Shown: positions 33,235-44,676, numbered from the stretch's first letter. The stretch is 64,000 nucleotides of DNA from Candidatus Mycoplasma mahonii (GCF_030550815.1 NZ_CP114583.1:695818-759817), one strand, 5' to 3'. Numbers and translations: made by a program. Notes: a model not told the origin generated them from the sequence alone.

Positions 33235-33544
33235 TGTTCTGTCCACACCTAAGTGTACCTAAAAATTTCATTATAAAAGGCCACTTGCCTTACAATTGGT
33301 TTGAAGACTAATTAGAAAGAAAAGGGACACTAGAAAATAAGCATAGAATCATAAGAAAATTAATCCCTAAGGGAAAAAATTTAAATAAATATATAAATAA
33401 AGATTTATTAATCCTAAATAAATTTGTCAATAACTACTACTCAAAAACATTTAATAGAATATAATGAAGCAGAACCAATAAAGGCATTGAAAGACTTTTT
33501 TTCATTACTGAAAATTAGGTCCACTTACCCCCCTGGACAAAACA
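33235..33544 (+). mobile_element. Internally deleted IS30-family element
   Basis: Imperfect terminal inverted repeats: left 33235-33263 (TGTTCTGTCCACACC...AAGTGTACCTAA) and right 33515-33544, whose reverse complement starts TGTTTTGTCCA and ends ACCTAA. Inside, only the transposase C-terminus survives (about 33320-33465): GTLENKHRIIRKLIPKGKNL, then FVNNYYSKTFNRI and a stop, typical of IS30-type transposases. The catalytic front is gone. It now sits as a 310-bp island between the CRISPR locus and a lipoprotein gene. Confidence 0.75.
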
Positions 33545-33585
33545 CACTACGCAAAAATGCTATAATTTAGATAAAGAGGTATTAA

Positions 33586-34920
33586 ATGAAAAAGACATGA
33601 AAATTACTTTTAAGATTAGGATCGATGGTGGCCATGATTACCCCCATAACAGTTGCAATATCTTGTGGCAGTAAAGCCATCCCATCAAAGGAGCAACAAA
33701 GAAACATATTTTTAAAGCAAAAAGATAATATTTTATGAAAAGAAACCTTATCAAAACAGGATATTGAAGAAGAAGATAGGGAATTGGCTTTAAAATATCA
33801 ACAATATACTGTTGCTAAAGCTTTAGATTTGTATGATCCAGAATCATATCAAAATGATGATAGCTCATATAATAAGGTTTTGTTGTTTTTAGATGGTGGA
33901 CCTCGATTTTTCTTGGATCCAACCACACTCGATGAAAAAGGTAGTGAACTTTTACCTGGATATACCTCTGAAAATGACCATATTTTAAGTAGTGAAGCGA
34001 CTCGTTCTGGTGTAAGAGATAATTTTATATTCGCAAATATCCAAAAATATGTTCATTTATCTGCTATTAATGAAACCGAATCTAGTATTAAAGAAACAAA
34101 ATATAAAAATATTAAACCAAGATTATATAACTTTATAGAATCACAAAATTATTTAACAAATGACGCCTTTACCAGAGTTTATAGCTATCAACATATGCTG
34201 GATGCTCAAAAAATGACTTTAATTAATTTGCACAAGGCAATAAAAAGTTTTAAAGATAATGGGAAAAAAGTCTATCTCTGAGGTTCATCTTTTGGAGCGA
34301 TGACTCTTTATGGATATTTAGCAAGATACGGTAATGACTCAGATGGAATGATCGCTTTTGGTGGACCTATTAATTATGGGTCATTTATGTACTCACCAAA
34401 TAGTCCACAAAAGTCCATTAAAAACATTAAAAAGAATCTTAGTACTGAAAACATCTATAAATTACCACATTGAAATGATGGTGCTAAAGAACTAATACTT
34501 GAACATGAAGTTCGTGAAGCAAAATTAAAACAAATGAAAAACTTTGTAATAGCAAATAGAATAACGCTTTTGAGAGCAACAAATAATCTTTCTAATACTG
34601 AAACAATCGCCAAATTGAAGTTGGACAATAAAGTAACTATTAGTTATGGTGATGATGATTGATTCTTCTCAAAATCAACGATTTTTCCTGAATATAAAGC
34701 TTTTTATGAATACATTCAAGATTGAACATGAAGTAATATGGAAAAATCTGGCGCAAATATTCTTGTTCTGAAAGGTGCAAGACATACATCGCAATTTATT
34801 TATGGGATGTTGAGCCAATATTTAGTTACCCAAATGATTTTAGATGATAAAGTATCGAATATTGATACATTTGAAAAATATATGGACTTCAAACAAAAAT
34901 ACGATAACCTTAGTTATTAA
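33586..34920 (+). CDS. Lipoprotein with alpha/beta-hydrolase domain
   Basis: 444 aa. Signal segment MKKTWKLLLRLGSMVAMITP leads to the lipobox VAISC (Cys28). The mature protein has LLFLDGGPRFF as oxyanion-region strand, the nucleophile elbow GSSFGAM at about 234, a late Asp (YGDDDWFF) and His in GARHTSQF, i.e. a Ser-Asp-His triad in proper order. It is a serine hydrolase/peptidase-like surface enzyme; substrate unknown. Ribosome site AAAGAGGT, -10 TATAAT about 25 bp upstream. It begins 41 bp after the IS30 remnant. Internal TGA codons are Trp. Confidence 0.82.
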
Positions 34921-34998
34921 ATCAAACTTAGAGAAATTTATCTAATTTTGGATTATTAATCATATGTTATGAAAATATCTATGTAGTTATTTATGTGT

Positions 34999-35027
34999 TT
35001 GGATTAAAATATAATTGTTCATATAAT
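34999..35027 (+). promoter_or_regulatory. Promoter of purA
   Basis: -35 TTGGAT (34999-35004), 17-bp spacer, -10 TATAAT (35022-35027), followed by AAGGAGCC and the purA ATG at 35045. One of the few good two-box promoters with a leader and Shine-Dalgarno site. Confidence 0.75.
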
Positions 35028-35044
35028 ATCAATAAGGAGCCTGC

Positions 35045-36343
35045 ATGAAATACAACACAAAAGTGGTCATTGGCACCCAATGGGGCGATGAAGGCAAAGG
35101 AAAGGTTTCAGATTATTTGGCACAGTCTGCAGATATAGTTGTTAGATACCAAGGTGGAAATAATGCTGGTCATTCTATTGAATTTAGTGGAAAGCGTTAT
35201 GGTCTTAACCATATTCCCTCGGGGATATTTAATCCCAAAACAACTAATGTTATGGCTCAAGGGATGGTGATTAATCCCAAAATGCTTTTAGATGAAATAA
35301 CTAGATTAGAAAATGGTGGTGTTACTAATTATAAATTAATCATCTCTGATCGTGCTCATGTCATTCTTCCTTATCATCTTGATATTGATGCTCAACTAGA
35401 AAAAATTAAAGCAACAGCAGATGTAACTAAAATGATTGGGACCACAAAAAAAGGAATTGGTCCCGCTTATGAAGATAAATTTGGTAGAGTCGGAATCCGT
35501 ATGGGTGAATTTATTGATCCAGAATTATTTAAAGAAAAACTGCAAGATGCTTTGCTAATTAAAAACAAAATCTTGAAAGGATTAGGATTAAAAACATATG
35601 AAGCAGACACCATTTTTAATGAATATGTGGAATATGCCAAAATAATTGCCCCAATGGTAACTGAAACTGGTTCTTTTTTAGCTAAGGAATTAGAAAAAGG
35701 TCAATCGGCTGTTTTTGAAGGTGCCCAAGGCATTATGCTTTGCATTGAAAACGGAACTTACCCTTATGTAACTTCTTCTTCTCCAACTGCATCAGCCATC
35801 CCTCTTGGAACAGGCCTTAATCATAACTACATAAATGTAGTCACTGGAATTGTGAAGGCTTACACCACCCGTGTGGGCCAAGGAGCTTTGCCAACTGAGA
35901 TTGAATTAACAGACCCAAAGATAGCTCAACACCTCAGAACCAAAGGCAATGAATTCGGAACAGTCACTGGTCGCCCCAGAAGAGTTGGTTGATTAGATAC
36001 CGTGGTTTTAAAACATGCGGTGCGAGTTTCAGGTATTAGCGATTTTACTATTACATTATTAGATGTTTTAGATGAACTAGAAACAATTAAAATATGCTAT
36101 CAATATGAACTTGATGGAAAAATAATTGATTACATCCCAGCAACTAACAAAGCCTTTGTAAGATGCAAACCTATATATTTAGAAATGCCTGGATGACAGC
36201 AAGATACTACTAGAACAAAATCTTTTAATGATTTACCAATGGAAGCAAGAGCTTTCTTAAATAAAATTGAGGAATTAACGTCTGTCCAAGTTACTAGATT
36301 TTCCGTTGGGCCAGATAGAAACCAAACTATCACAATAAAATAG
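35045..36343 (+). CDS. purA: Adenylosuccinate synthetase
   Basis: Makes adenylosuccinate from IMP, aspartate and GTP, first step of AMP formation. 432 aa, full length. GTQWGDEGKGKVSDY holds the catalytic Asp and P-loop, GGNNAGHS the catalytic His, VFEGAQGIML and GTYPYVTSSSPTA the IMP site, and TRVGQGALPTE the Arg loop. The family usually has LDID before GTYPYV; here LCIEN. TGA at 35990-35992 is Trp. purB follows, so IMP to AMP conversion is encoded side by side. Confidence 0.97.
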
Positions 36344-36413
36344 CATATAATAATCTTAATGTTATAGGTCCTTTTTAGTGAATAATATCACCTTAGTTCT
36401 TCGGAATGCAGTT

Positions 36414-36437
36414 AACTCCTCTAAAGGGAGTTTTTAT
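36414..36437 (+). terminator. Terminator after purA
   Basis: AACTCC (36414-36419) pairs with GGAGTT (36427-36432), then TTTTATAT. No other gene is visible in 36344-36637. Confidence 0.75.
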
Positions 36438-36637
36438 ATAGAATAATCTTATGAAAAAACATCATTTAAGATTAGAAAAAGTTTACCATATCGTCCTGAT
36501 CCCATATCTCCCTTTATAACAAAAAGAACGTTAACTAGTTTGTCACTATAAAAACAATTTTGCTGTTACATATTGACTCATCTAAAAAATTATTTTATAT
36601 CAAATATATATAATTCGTTGTTATAATTTCATTAGTT

Positions 36638-37930
36638 ATGATTGATAGATATTCCACACCTGAAATGAAAGAAATATGAAATGATAAAGCTATGTTTGAA
36701 TCATGGTTGCTTGTTGAAATCTACAGCATTGAGGCTTATGCCAAACATAATACCCAAATCACTCTTAGAGATATTGCTAACTTGTGAAAAAATGCTAAAG
36801 TTGATGTTCAGAGAATCAAAGAAATTGAAAAAGAAACAAAGCATGATGTCATTGCTTTCACAAGACAAATTTCTGAAACGTTAGGCGATGAAAAAAAATG
36901 ATTTCATTATGGATTAACTTCTACTGATGTTGTTGATACTGCACAGTCAATTAGATTAATGAAAGCAAATGACCTTATTAAAAAAGAATTAAAACAATTT
37001 TGCACAACATTAAAGAATTTAGCTAAAAAACACAAATATACTTACCAAATTGGACGGACACATGGAGTGCATGCTGAAGTCACAACCTTTGGTTATAAAG
37101 TTGCCCTTTGATATGATGAATTCACAAGACATATAAAAAGATTTGATGAAGCTTGTCAAGAAATTCAAATTGCTAAAATTTCAGGTGCTGTTGGTAACTA
37201 TGCCAACATACCTTTGGATGTTCAAGATTATGTCGCTAAAAAATTGTATTTAGCTTCATCTAAAATTTCCAGCCAAACGCTGCAACGTGATCGCCATGCA
37301 CAATATATTTTTTCCCTAGCATCAATTGCAACATCGATGGATAAAATTGCTACTGAAATTAGACACTTGCAAAGGACCGAAGTTCGGGAAGTTCAAGAAG
37401 GTTTTGCCAAAAATCAAAAGGGATCATCAGCAATGCCTCATAAAAAAAATCCGATTGTCTCAGAAAATATTTCAGGCTTATCAAGAGTAATGAGGTCGCA
37501 TGTTCAAGTTGCATTAGAAAATGTGGCGCTGTGGCATGAAAGAGATATATCACATTCCTCAACTGAAAGAGTTATTATTCCTGACTCAACAACTATGTTG
37601 CATTACATGTTAAAAAGGTTTGATAAGGTATTGCAAAATTTAGTTGTTTCTCCGGAAAATATGATGAAAAATATTGAATTAACTAATGGTGTTATTTTTT
37701 CCCAAAGAGTAATGCTGAAAGTAATTGATGTGAACAACTGATCAAGAGAAAAATCATATGATGTAATCCAGCCAATAGCAATGAAGGCATTTAATGAAGG
37801 AATATCATTTAAACAATTATTAATTGAAAATAATATTATGTCAGAGCAAAATATTGGATCATGTTTTAGTCTTGATTATTATTCCCGAAACATTGATGCC
37901 GTATTTAAAAGACTTAAGATTGGGATTTAA
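36638..37930 (+). CDS. purB: Adenylosuccinate lyase
   Basis: Splits adenylosuccinate to AMP and fumarate. 430 aa. Conserved pieces in order: [28 protein letters not shown] with the acid/base His, RHLQRTEV, and the signature [11 protein letters not shown] with the catalytic Ser loop. Several TGA codons (for example 37739) are Trp. TATAAT at 36622 lies ten bases before the ATG, which leaves hardly any leader. Its stop is 13 bp from the end of the opposing extended frame at 37943. Confidence 0.96.
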
Positions 37931-37942
37931 TTGTACTATCTT

Positions 37943-39064
37943 TTATGATAATTGTTCATTAGCTTGATTAATTGTAGCATCATAATTATCACATGCTTTT
38001 GTAACTAAATCGGTTTGATCTTTTATGGCAACTATCAACTAATCTTGATCTCCTACTCTTAAAATTTTGTCAGATGCATTATTGACTGCATTTTTATATT
38101 AATTTTTTTTAGTTGTATCAATTGCATCTTGTGATGTATGAGTTGCAGTTTTTGCTCCTACGGTAATTAATTGTGGGAAAAATATGCGTGTCCCCTCATT
38201 AAATTCTAAAGAAATTCAATAAGCATTCTCCCCTACTTTGTCCTTATTCATAATATTTATAAATAAATGGGATACCGCTGAACCTTTGACCATCACGACA
38301 AAATCAAGGCCTGCTTTTATCATTTGTTTGGTGGATTTGAATTCGTGGATTCCATCATATAGTCCGTCAAGTTGGACGGAAGATGATGTTGCATATTTTG
38401 CAAAAGCAAAAGCTGAATCAGTTCTAACTGCAAGATTTGAATGAGCATTAAGAGCCTTATGAACTGATGGGGTTGTGGCAATTGCAATATCTGCATTATC
38501 AATGCCTCCTTGAATGACTCCATCTGCACATTTCATAATTCTCATTACAGCATCATCAATGAGTTTTTTAATTTTTGCTCCTTGTTCTGCAAGTGTCCCA
38601 ATATGAGCAGCAGTTGTATCCACACTTTCAATACTTTTTATTGTTCATACGACCTTACTTTGGGCAATTATTGCTTGAAAATAATTTTGATCCTTTATGA
38701 CCGTCGCACTAACTCTAAATACTTCTTGGAATCTTGCCAATAATTCGTTGTCGTCTTCTAAAACTTGCCCACTTATTGGTCATCAAGTTAGATTATGGGT
38801 TCTTAGTTTGTTTTTTAATTCTATTTCGCCTCACCAGATTGATTCTGCTTCCTCTAGCACTAATGATTCCTTTTGCACTAATGGAATGAAAATTGGAATG
38901 AAAAATCTTACTTGTTGTGTCTCTCTAATTTCTTTCTCAGTTGATAAAATCTTTACCTCACTTGATAGTCAAGTAGATATTGATTTTGCTGAAACCTTTT
39001 TTTCTATACCAACTAGTTTCTGTCTTATCGTTGGATTTGAATTTAATGATTCTTCTTTGGCCAT
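37943..39064 (-). CDS. Hypothetical helical protein, interrupted near its C-terminus
   Basis: From ATG 39064 (strong GGAGGC site) a clean frame runs to a TAA at 38099 (321 aa). The same frame then continues to read as protein (YKNAVNNASDKILRVGDQD, a TAG, then LIVAIKDQTDLVTKACDNYD) to a second TAA at 37943. So the gene was probably about 373 codons and has two nonsense mutations, or it is now shortened. No TM segment or signal; long helices with Ser/Thr/Ala. I do not recognise the family. Confidence 0.6.
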
Positions 39065-39261
39065 AATAGCCTCCTTTGTTTTTTTTTGCTTAATTTACTA
39101 TTTTAAAAGTAATGAGCCTTATTTATATAAGAATGGCCATATGAATTTAATTTAGTTCATGTGAAGAAATATCATAAATAATACCCTAGAGTCTTAAAAT
39201 AACGACTTTTTCCTCATTCCTACTAAATAATTCTACAAGCATTAAATATCATGGGACTATT

Positions 39262-40227
39262 CTAATATCCTTCAACGGATTTAAGTAATACATAACTAAC
39301 ATACTTCAAAGAATCGATGTGTTTACCGCCCGAATAAGATATAGCTGATTGAATGTCTTGTTCAATATATTTTAATGTATCCCATATTGATCCTTTAAGT
39401 TCAACAAGCTCTTTCTTACCTTCAACATTTTTCATATTACCTTTATTAAATTGTGAAGCAGAACCGAAATATTCTTTATACTGAACCTTGTTTTTTTCAA
39501 TGATTTTGCCAGGAGACTCAACATGAGCTGATAGGATTGACCCGGCCATCACCATGGTTGCACCAAATCTAACTGATTTAATAATATCTCCGGGATACAT
39601 AATCCCTCCATCAGCAATAATGGGTTTCGATGCTGCTTTGGCACACAGTTTAATAGCTGATAATTGTCATCCTGCTGTGCCAAAACCAGTTTTTAATCTT
39701 GTAATACAAACTTTTCCAAGTCCAACACCAATTTTTGTGGCATCTACACCTCATCTTTCTAAATCGGTCACAGCTTCAGGAGTGGCAATGTTTCCTGCAA
39801 TTAAAAAAGTTTTATTTCCCATATGTTTTCTAATATGATCAATCATATTTTTTGTGACATTTGAATGGCCATGGGCAATATCGATGGTGATATAGTCAGG
39901 AATAAGTTTTTCTTTAACTAAATCTTCAATAATAGTATATCACTCTTGCTTAACGCCAATAGATATTGATGATATCACTTTTTCTTGAAGGCAACGTTTG
40001 ATGAAATCCTTTGTATTAATATCAAATCTATGCATAATATAAAAGTAACCATTCATACCTAACTCAATTGCTAGATCAATATCAATAATTGTCTTCATGT
40101 TTGCTGGTACTAGTGGTATCTTGAATTTGTGTTTTCCAAATTTAACTGTTGCATCACATTCTAACCTGGAAGCCACAACACCCTTTTTTGGTAATAACTG
40201 CACATGTTCATAATCAAATACTTTCAT
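39262..40227 (-). CDS. guaC: GMP reductase
   Basis: NADPH-dependent conversion of GMP to IMP, linking guanine to adenine nucleotides. 321 aa. [20 protein letters not shown] holds the catalytic Cys loop; [20 protein letters not shown] and [14 protein letters not shown] form the phosphate site. [10 protein letters not shown] distinguishes it from IMP dehydrogenase, and no CBS domains are present. Ribosome site AAGGAGAT. With purA and purB it completes a GMP to AMP route. Confidence 0.93.
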
Positions 40228-40334
40228 TTATCTCCTTGTTTCTCTTTAAGGGATTAAATATTAAAATTCATAAAAAATGAATATCCTTTTTAATTATAAC
40301 ATTTGATTAAGGAAATATTTATAGTAATTATTAT

Positions 40335-40700
40335 TTAATGCAATACATCAGTATCAATTTCAAATACTCAGTTGTAACCATATTTATCAATAAATTCAAA
40401 AAATGTTGTACCTCATCCAGCACTATATTGATCATATCTTATTTTTACTAAATTATTTGCTTTAACCTTATGAATAGCTAATCTGTATTTATCCACTTCA
40501 TTATGATCAAACTTAATAATGTGATAACCAGGCTTATCTCTCTGTGGTTGTCTTGGTAAAAGAAGTAATGTTATGCCACCAAACAATGTTACATTTCCAT
40601 GTGATCAAGTATTTTTAATTATTTTTAAATCAAATATTTGTTGATAATATTCAATAGCTTTTCCAACATCATCAAATTCTCCATAATACTTTAGTTCCAT
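40335..40700 (-). CDS. VOC (glyoxalase/PhnB-like) family protein, copy 2
   Basis: 121 aa, exactly the length of copy 1 at 1618-1983 and alignable without gaps: MELKYYGEFDDVGKAIEYYQ against MKLKYYGEYPNVQEAIKYYE, and WGTTFFEFIDKYGYNW against WGTTFFEFLDQYGYMW. Three TGA-Trp codons hide it from standard-code searches. Ribosome site AAGGTGG. Function not assignable. Confidence 0.8.
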
Positions 40701-40844
40701 TAATAACCACCTTTGTCTACTAGTAACTTTTATCTTTTAAATGGAGCAAATAAAAAGAACAATATGTGATTTACACTTAGGTTACAATTAGGACATTATC
40801 CATTATATATTGATTTACCACTCGAAAATATTATACATAATTTC

Positions 40845-41972
40845 CTATTTAACAGCTTGCAATAATTGCTTAACTCTGTTGGTTTTTTCTCATGTAAACG
40901 CCTCATCTGTACGACCAAAATGACCAAAAACAGATGTCTTATGGTAAATAGGACGTTTTAAATCAAGTTCTTTAATGATAGCCTTTGGTGAGAGGTCAAA
41001 TACTTTAGCAACTGCTTCCTCAATTTTTAGATGATCAACTTTTTCAGTCCCAAAAGTTTCGATTGCAATTGAAATTGGTTGGGATATCCCAATGGCATAT
41101 GATAATTGTATTTCTGCTTCATCTGCTAATTTAGCTGCAACAATATTTTTAGCTATTCATCTGGCTGCATATGCTCCTGAACGGTCCACTTTTGTATAAT
41201 CTTTCCCGGAAAAAGCTCCGCCACCATGATGACTTTTGCCACCATAAGTATCGATAATAATTTTTCTGCCAGTTAAACCAGTATCACCAATTGGTCCACC
41301 GATAATAAATTGACCGATCGGGTTGATATATACTTTAAAATCCCTATTTAAATGATATTGATTAGCTACATAATCCATAATATCGTTTTTGATATATGCA
41401 TAAAATTGCTTTTGATCATAATCAACATCATGTTGCACTGACATCAAAATGGAATTAATAGTCGGCACTTTACCTGAATAATCAATTGTGACTTGTGTTT
41501 TAAGATCTGCATGAGCATATTTAAAAGTACCATTTTTCCTTAATGTTTCTGCTCTCTTAGCAAGAGCATGAGCTAAAGTAATCGGCAAAGGCATTAGTTC
41601 TGGTGTTTCATTCACTGCATAACCAAACATAATTCCCTGATCGCCAGCTCCAATTTCTCCATCAGCTTGATCAACTCCTTGATTGATGTCCGATGATTGT
41701 GAATTAACATTAGAAATGATAGTGAAATCATTTTCATGATAACCAACAGATTCAAGTACTTCTCAAGCGGCAGCCACAACATCGACATACCCGGTTGTTG
41801 TTAATTCTCCACCAACAATAATTAGTCGATTAGAAGCCATCACCTCAATTGCTACTCTAGCATTTTTATCCTGAGTTAAAACACGATCTAAGATAGTATC
41901 TGAAATTTGATCACAAATTTTGTCAGGATGTCCAGCCCCAACTGATTCGGATGTAAATAATTTTGCATACAT
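40845..41972 (-). CDS. metK: S-adenosylmethionine synthetase
   Basis: Makes SAM from methionine and ATP. 375 aa, full length. [17 protein letters not shown] holds the ATP-binding His, [12 protein letters not shown] is the signature hexapeptide region, [18 protein letters not shown] and [19 protein letters not shown] the phosphate loops. Ribosome site AAAAGGAG six bases before ATG. A structured leader of about 150 nt precedes it. Confidence 0.97.
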
Positions 41973-42136
41973 AAAAAACTCCTTTTCTTTGTCATAAAGT
42001 GGTCATGGAGTTTAGACATTACATGCTGTACAAATTGTACCTTGCTCTCCACCTTCCTCTGATGAGGGGTTGGCTCACTTCAACACCGCTAGGCTCCATG
42101 ACTCTTTATGTATATTTTTATATTGTAGCAATTATA
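41973..42136 (-). promoter_or_regulatory. Structured metK leader, candidate riboswitch
   Basis: TATAAT (minus 42136-42131) suggests a start near 42124. A perfect 9-bp closing stem pairs GTCATGGAG (42002-42010) with CTCCATGAC (42094-42102). Inside are an imperfect 7-bp hairpin (42066-42072 with 42081-42087) and a GTACA/TGTAC hairpin (42028-42040). The RNA stretch AAACUCC (42013-42007), part of the closing stem, is also perfectly complementary to GGAGUUU (41982-41976), the metK ribosome site. So the two folds exclude each other. It does not match the SAM-I, SMK or T-box consensus I know. Confidence 0.65.
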
Positions 42137-42305
42137 CCATTTAATTTATTCTGTAAATACATAAAAATCATATGTTCTATTGATATCTAAGTGAACCTAT
42201 ATTAAAAATAAAGTCAATCATGTTATTAATAAACATTTTTCTGAAAAAGAAAAGAAATTATTTTCTGAACAAATCGGTAAAATTGCCACTGTTCTTGATT
42301 AGTGA

Positions 42306-42878
42306 TTATGTTCTTGAAAGAGTTCCTCTTCTATGACATTCTCGACATCTTGCTTCGTATTCTTCATTTCCGACTTGAACTTGTGGTCCTCCCGGTTGTT
42401 TTTTATATGTCTGTGTAGCCTCGCGACGACACACAACACAAATAGCAGACTCTTTAGAAACCATTTCAGCCATAGCTAGAATTTCTGGAACATGTCCAAA
42501 TGGTTTGCCAGTGTAATCCAAATCTAAAGCAGAAATAATAACTCTAACACCATTGTTTGCAAGAGTTGTGATAACTTCAAGAATACCTTTATCAAAAAAC
42601 TGAGCTTCATCAATGGCAACAACTTTAAATGTTGGATCTCAAAACTTTAAAATGTCTTTTGCTTTTTTAATTTTTTTGGTTTTAACTGATCCACCGGCCC
42701 GTGAAATAATTTTTTCGCCATCTCATCTATCATCAATGATTGGAGTAAAAACCAACGATTTCATTTTTGCATAACCAACTTGTTTAATTCGTTTAATCAG
42801 TTCTTCTGACTTACCAGAAAACATCGGTCCTACAATCACTTCTATTAATCCCTCTGAATATTTTTTATAAAAAGTCAT
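42306..42878 (-). CDS. tdk: Thymidine kinase
   Basis: Salvages thymidine to dTMP. 190 aa. P-loop [13 protein letters not shown], the Walker B-like [10 protein letters not shown], lasso region [12 protein letters not shown] and a zinc site from CVVCRREA and CRECHRR. TGA codons supply two Trp. TATAAT at 42885-42890 is exactly six bases before the ATG, so leaderless. Confidence 0.95.
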
Positions 42879-42961
42879 ATGTAAATTATATTACACTCTT
42901 TCATAGAATTAGTAAATAAGGTGTTATTTAACTATGTTAACATTGATAAATGTTTTTCGTT

Positions 42962-42996
42962 AAAAAAATGCTATTTAACCATGTTTGTGGTTAAAT
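42962..42996 (-). terminator. Hairpin with T-run on the minus strand
   Basis: ATTTAACCA (42973-42981) and TGGTTAAAT (42988-42996), loop of six, followed on the minus strand by AGCA and seven Ts (42968-42962). It overlaps the stop codon of the coding-like fragment at 42976-43217. Confidence 0.65.
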
Positions 42997-43217
42997 TAAA
43001 CTTTATAAAGCGACTGGATTTTCCCATTTTCCCAAAATTGGAAAATAGTGTTATTTTCTTATTCAAAATATGCATAAATTCCTCAATTTCACGCATTCAT
43101 AAATCATTTACATCTTCTTTAAATTTATTGATAATTTTTAAAATACTACTTGTGAATAACTTTACTATATATATCAGTTTTGTATCAAATTTTTTTCTTG
43201 ATGTTTGAATTTAGTTA
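42976..43217 (-). pseudogene. Coding-like fragment of unknown family
   Basis: The minus-strand frame reads KINKFKEDVNDLWMREIEEF, then LNKKITLFSNFGKMG, to a TAG inside a terminator hairpin. It has no good start in frame; an ATG with plausible N-terminal peptide lies in another frame just upstream, so a frameshift is likely. The presence of a terminator argues that it was once a gene. 43218-43357 is empty apart from the next promoter. Confidence 0.4.
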
Positions 43218-43357
43218 TTATTTTCCTGATATTTACCATCATAACGTATAATATAAAAGTGCTACTTTCTGAGTCTCTATTTACCACGAAACAGATGTAT
43301 AGTTATATTAAAGTAAGGCCATGACAAATTTTAATACCAAAAATGTATAATTTTTAT

Positions 43358-43828
43358 ATGAAACACATATACCGAGGCTTGGGAAAAGGAAAAACTTCAT
43401 GCTTGAATGAATCAACCATTAGAGCGAAAGAGGCAGATTTAAATGTTGCTACTTTTCGTTTTTGAAAAGAGAGAGCAACATCAGAGAATGCTAAACTTGA
43501 AAAATTAGATATTCTAATCTTTATGTGTCAAAAATCAAAAAAATTCGTTTTACAGATGGAACCACTGGTGAGATTAAAAGAGTTGGATAACACAATGATG
43601 TTTCTTAAATTTATCAAAATGAATGTTGATAAGTATGATGTTATTATGTTGGATGAAATAATAGACCTATATGCTCATAATGTTAATTTTATGACAGAAA
43701 ATCCACTTGGCAACAAAGAGATTTTGATGCCTGGTCATACAAAACTAGATAAACTATTTAAAAATGTTGATTTAATTACTGAATTTAAGCCAACAAAGCA
43801 TTATTTTGAAAAAGAAGTTGGATTATAG
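43358..43828 (+). CDS. Cob(I)alamin adenosyltransferase, CobA/CobO type
   Basis: 156 aa, slightly short. P-loop YRGLGKGKTSC, then FRFWKERATSENAK, YDVIMLDEIIDLYAHNVN and the C-terminal VDLITEFKPTKHYFEKEVGL follow the CobO/BtuR pattern (GKGKTT, YDLVILDE). It transfers adenosyl to cobalamin, giving coenzyme B12. TATAAT at 43346-43351 is exactly six bases before the ATG. Its stop shares one base with the GTG of tilS. A substrate source could be the importer at 2-1607; the expected user, a class II reductase, is broken at 4143-4847. Confidence 0.75.
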
Positions 43829-44676
43829 TGTTGTTGTTAGCTGTTAGTGGTGGTCCAGATTCAATGTTTCTTTTGAATGAATATAAAAAGAAGGGTATTA
43901 TAGTTGCCCATATTAATTATAATTTGAGAACCACCTCTATGAGGGATGAAAATATTGTTAGGAATTTTTGTAAACAACATAATATACATTTCAAATTATT
44001 ATCTGTCAAATTAAAACCTACTAGAAATACAGAGGCATGGGCAAGAAAAATAAGATACGATTTTTTTAACAAAATTTATACTGAATTCAATTGTAATAAA
44101 TTACTAACTGGACACCATAGGGATGATTTTCTTGAAACGGGATTAATGCAACAACGCTCCAATAGGACTCCAAGATACTACGGGATCAAGAAAGTTAGAA
44201 TGATAGATGGCATGAAGGTTTATAGACCGTTCATTGATTTATATTGAAAAAACGAAATTAGCATTGAACTTAAAAAGAAAAAAATCAATTATGGTCTAGA
44301 TGAAACAAATAATGATTTAAAAATTTTAAGAAATAAGATCAGAAAAGAGATTAAAGACTGAACACCAAGAAAGAAAAAAAGTGTTGTTTCATGATTTAAA
44401 ATATGCAACAAAATACTTAAGAAAAAATTTAAAAAAATTGATAATTGTTATGCAAAATGAAAAGAATCAAATTTTTCTATTAAGTTCTTTAACCTCTTAA
44501 AAAAATATAAAGAGGAACTAGTTTTTGAGTTAATTCATGATAAATTCAACAACGTTCAATTAACAGGAACTAAAATTAATTCTATCATTTCTTTTATTGA
44601 TGGAATAGAGGGAAACAAAAAGTATAAATTAAAAGATGGGATATATTTGATAAAAAGAAATGGTTTTATCTCATAA
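43828..44676 (+). CDS. tilS: tRNA(Ile)-lysidine synthetase
   Basis: Modifies C34 of tRNA-Ile2 (CAT) so that it reads AUA. 282 aa. PP-loop LLAVSGGPDSMFLLNEYKKK, VAHINYNLR, then TGHHRDDFLETGLMQ and the Arg-rich loop. The GTG start overlaps the preceding stop (TAGTG), and TGA codons are Trp. The family is usually longer (about 400 aa or more); mollicute copies are short. Its substrate tRNA is at 12315-12391. Confidence 0.93.

Noticed and set aside
41999-42103. SRP (4.5S) RNA, because of AGAGGAAGGTGGAGAGCAAGG on the minus strand
   Set aside because: The GGAA tetraloop would have no stem before it and the GCAG internal loop is missing; the RNA runs straight into the metK ribosome site.
41973-42136. 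SAM-I (S-box) or T-box for the metK leader
   Set aside because: No AGAG/GGTGG-GACTGGCCC core and no UGGNACC T-box sequence; also no intrinsic terminator before metK.
42921-43208. Plus-strand 95-codon ORF between tdk and the adenosyltransferase gene
   Set aside because: Lysine/phenylalanine-rich shadow of the minus-strand coding-like fragment; no start signal.
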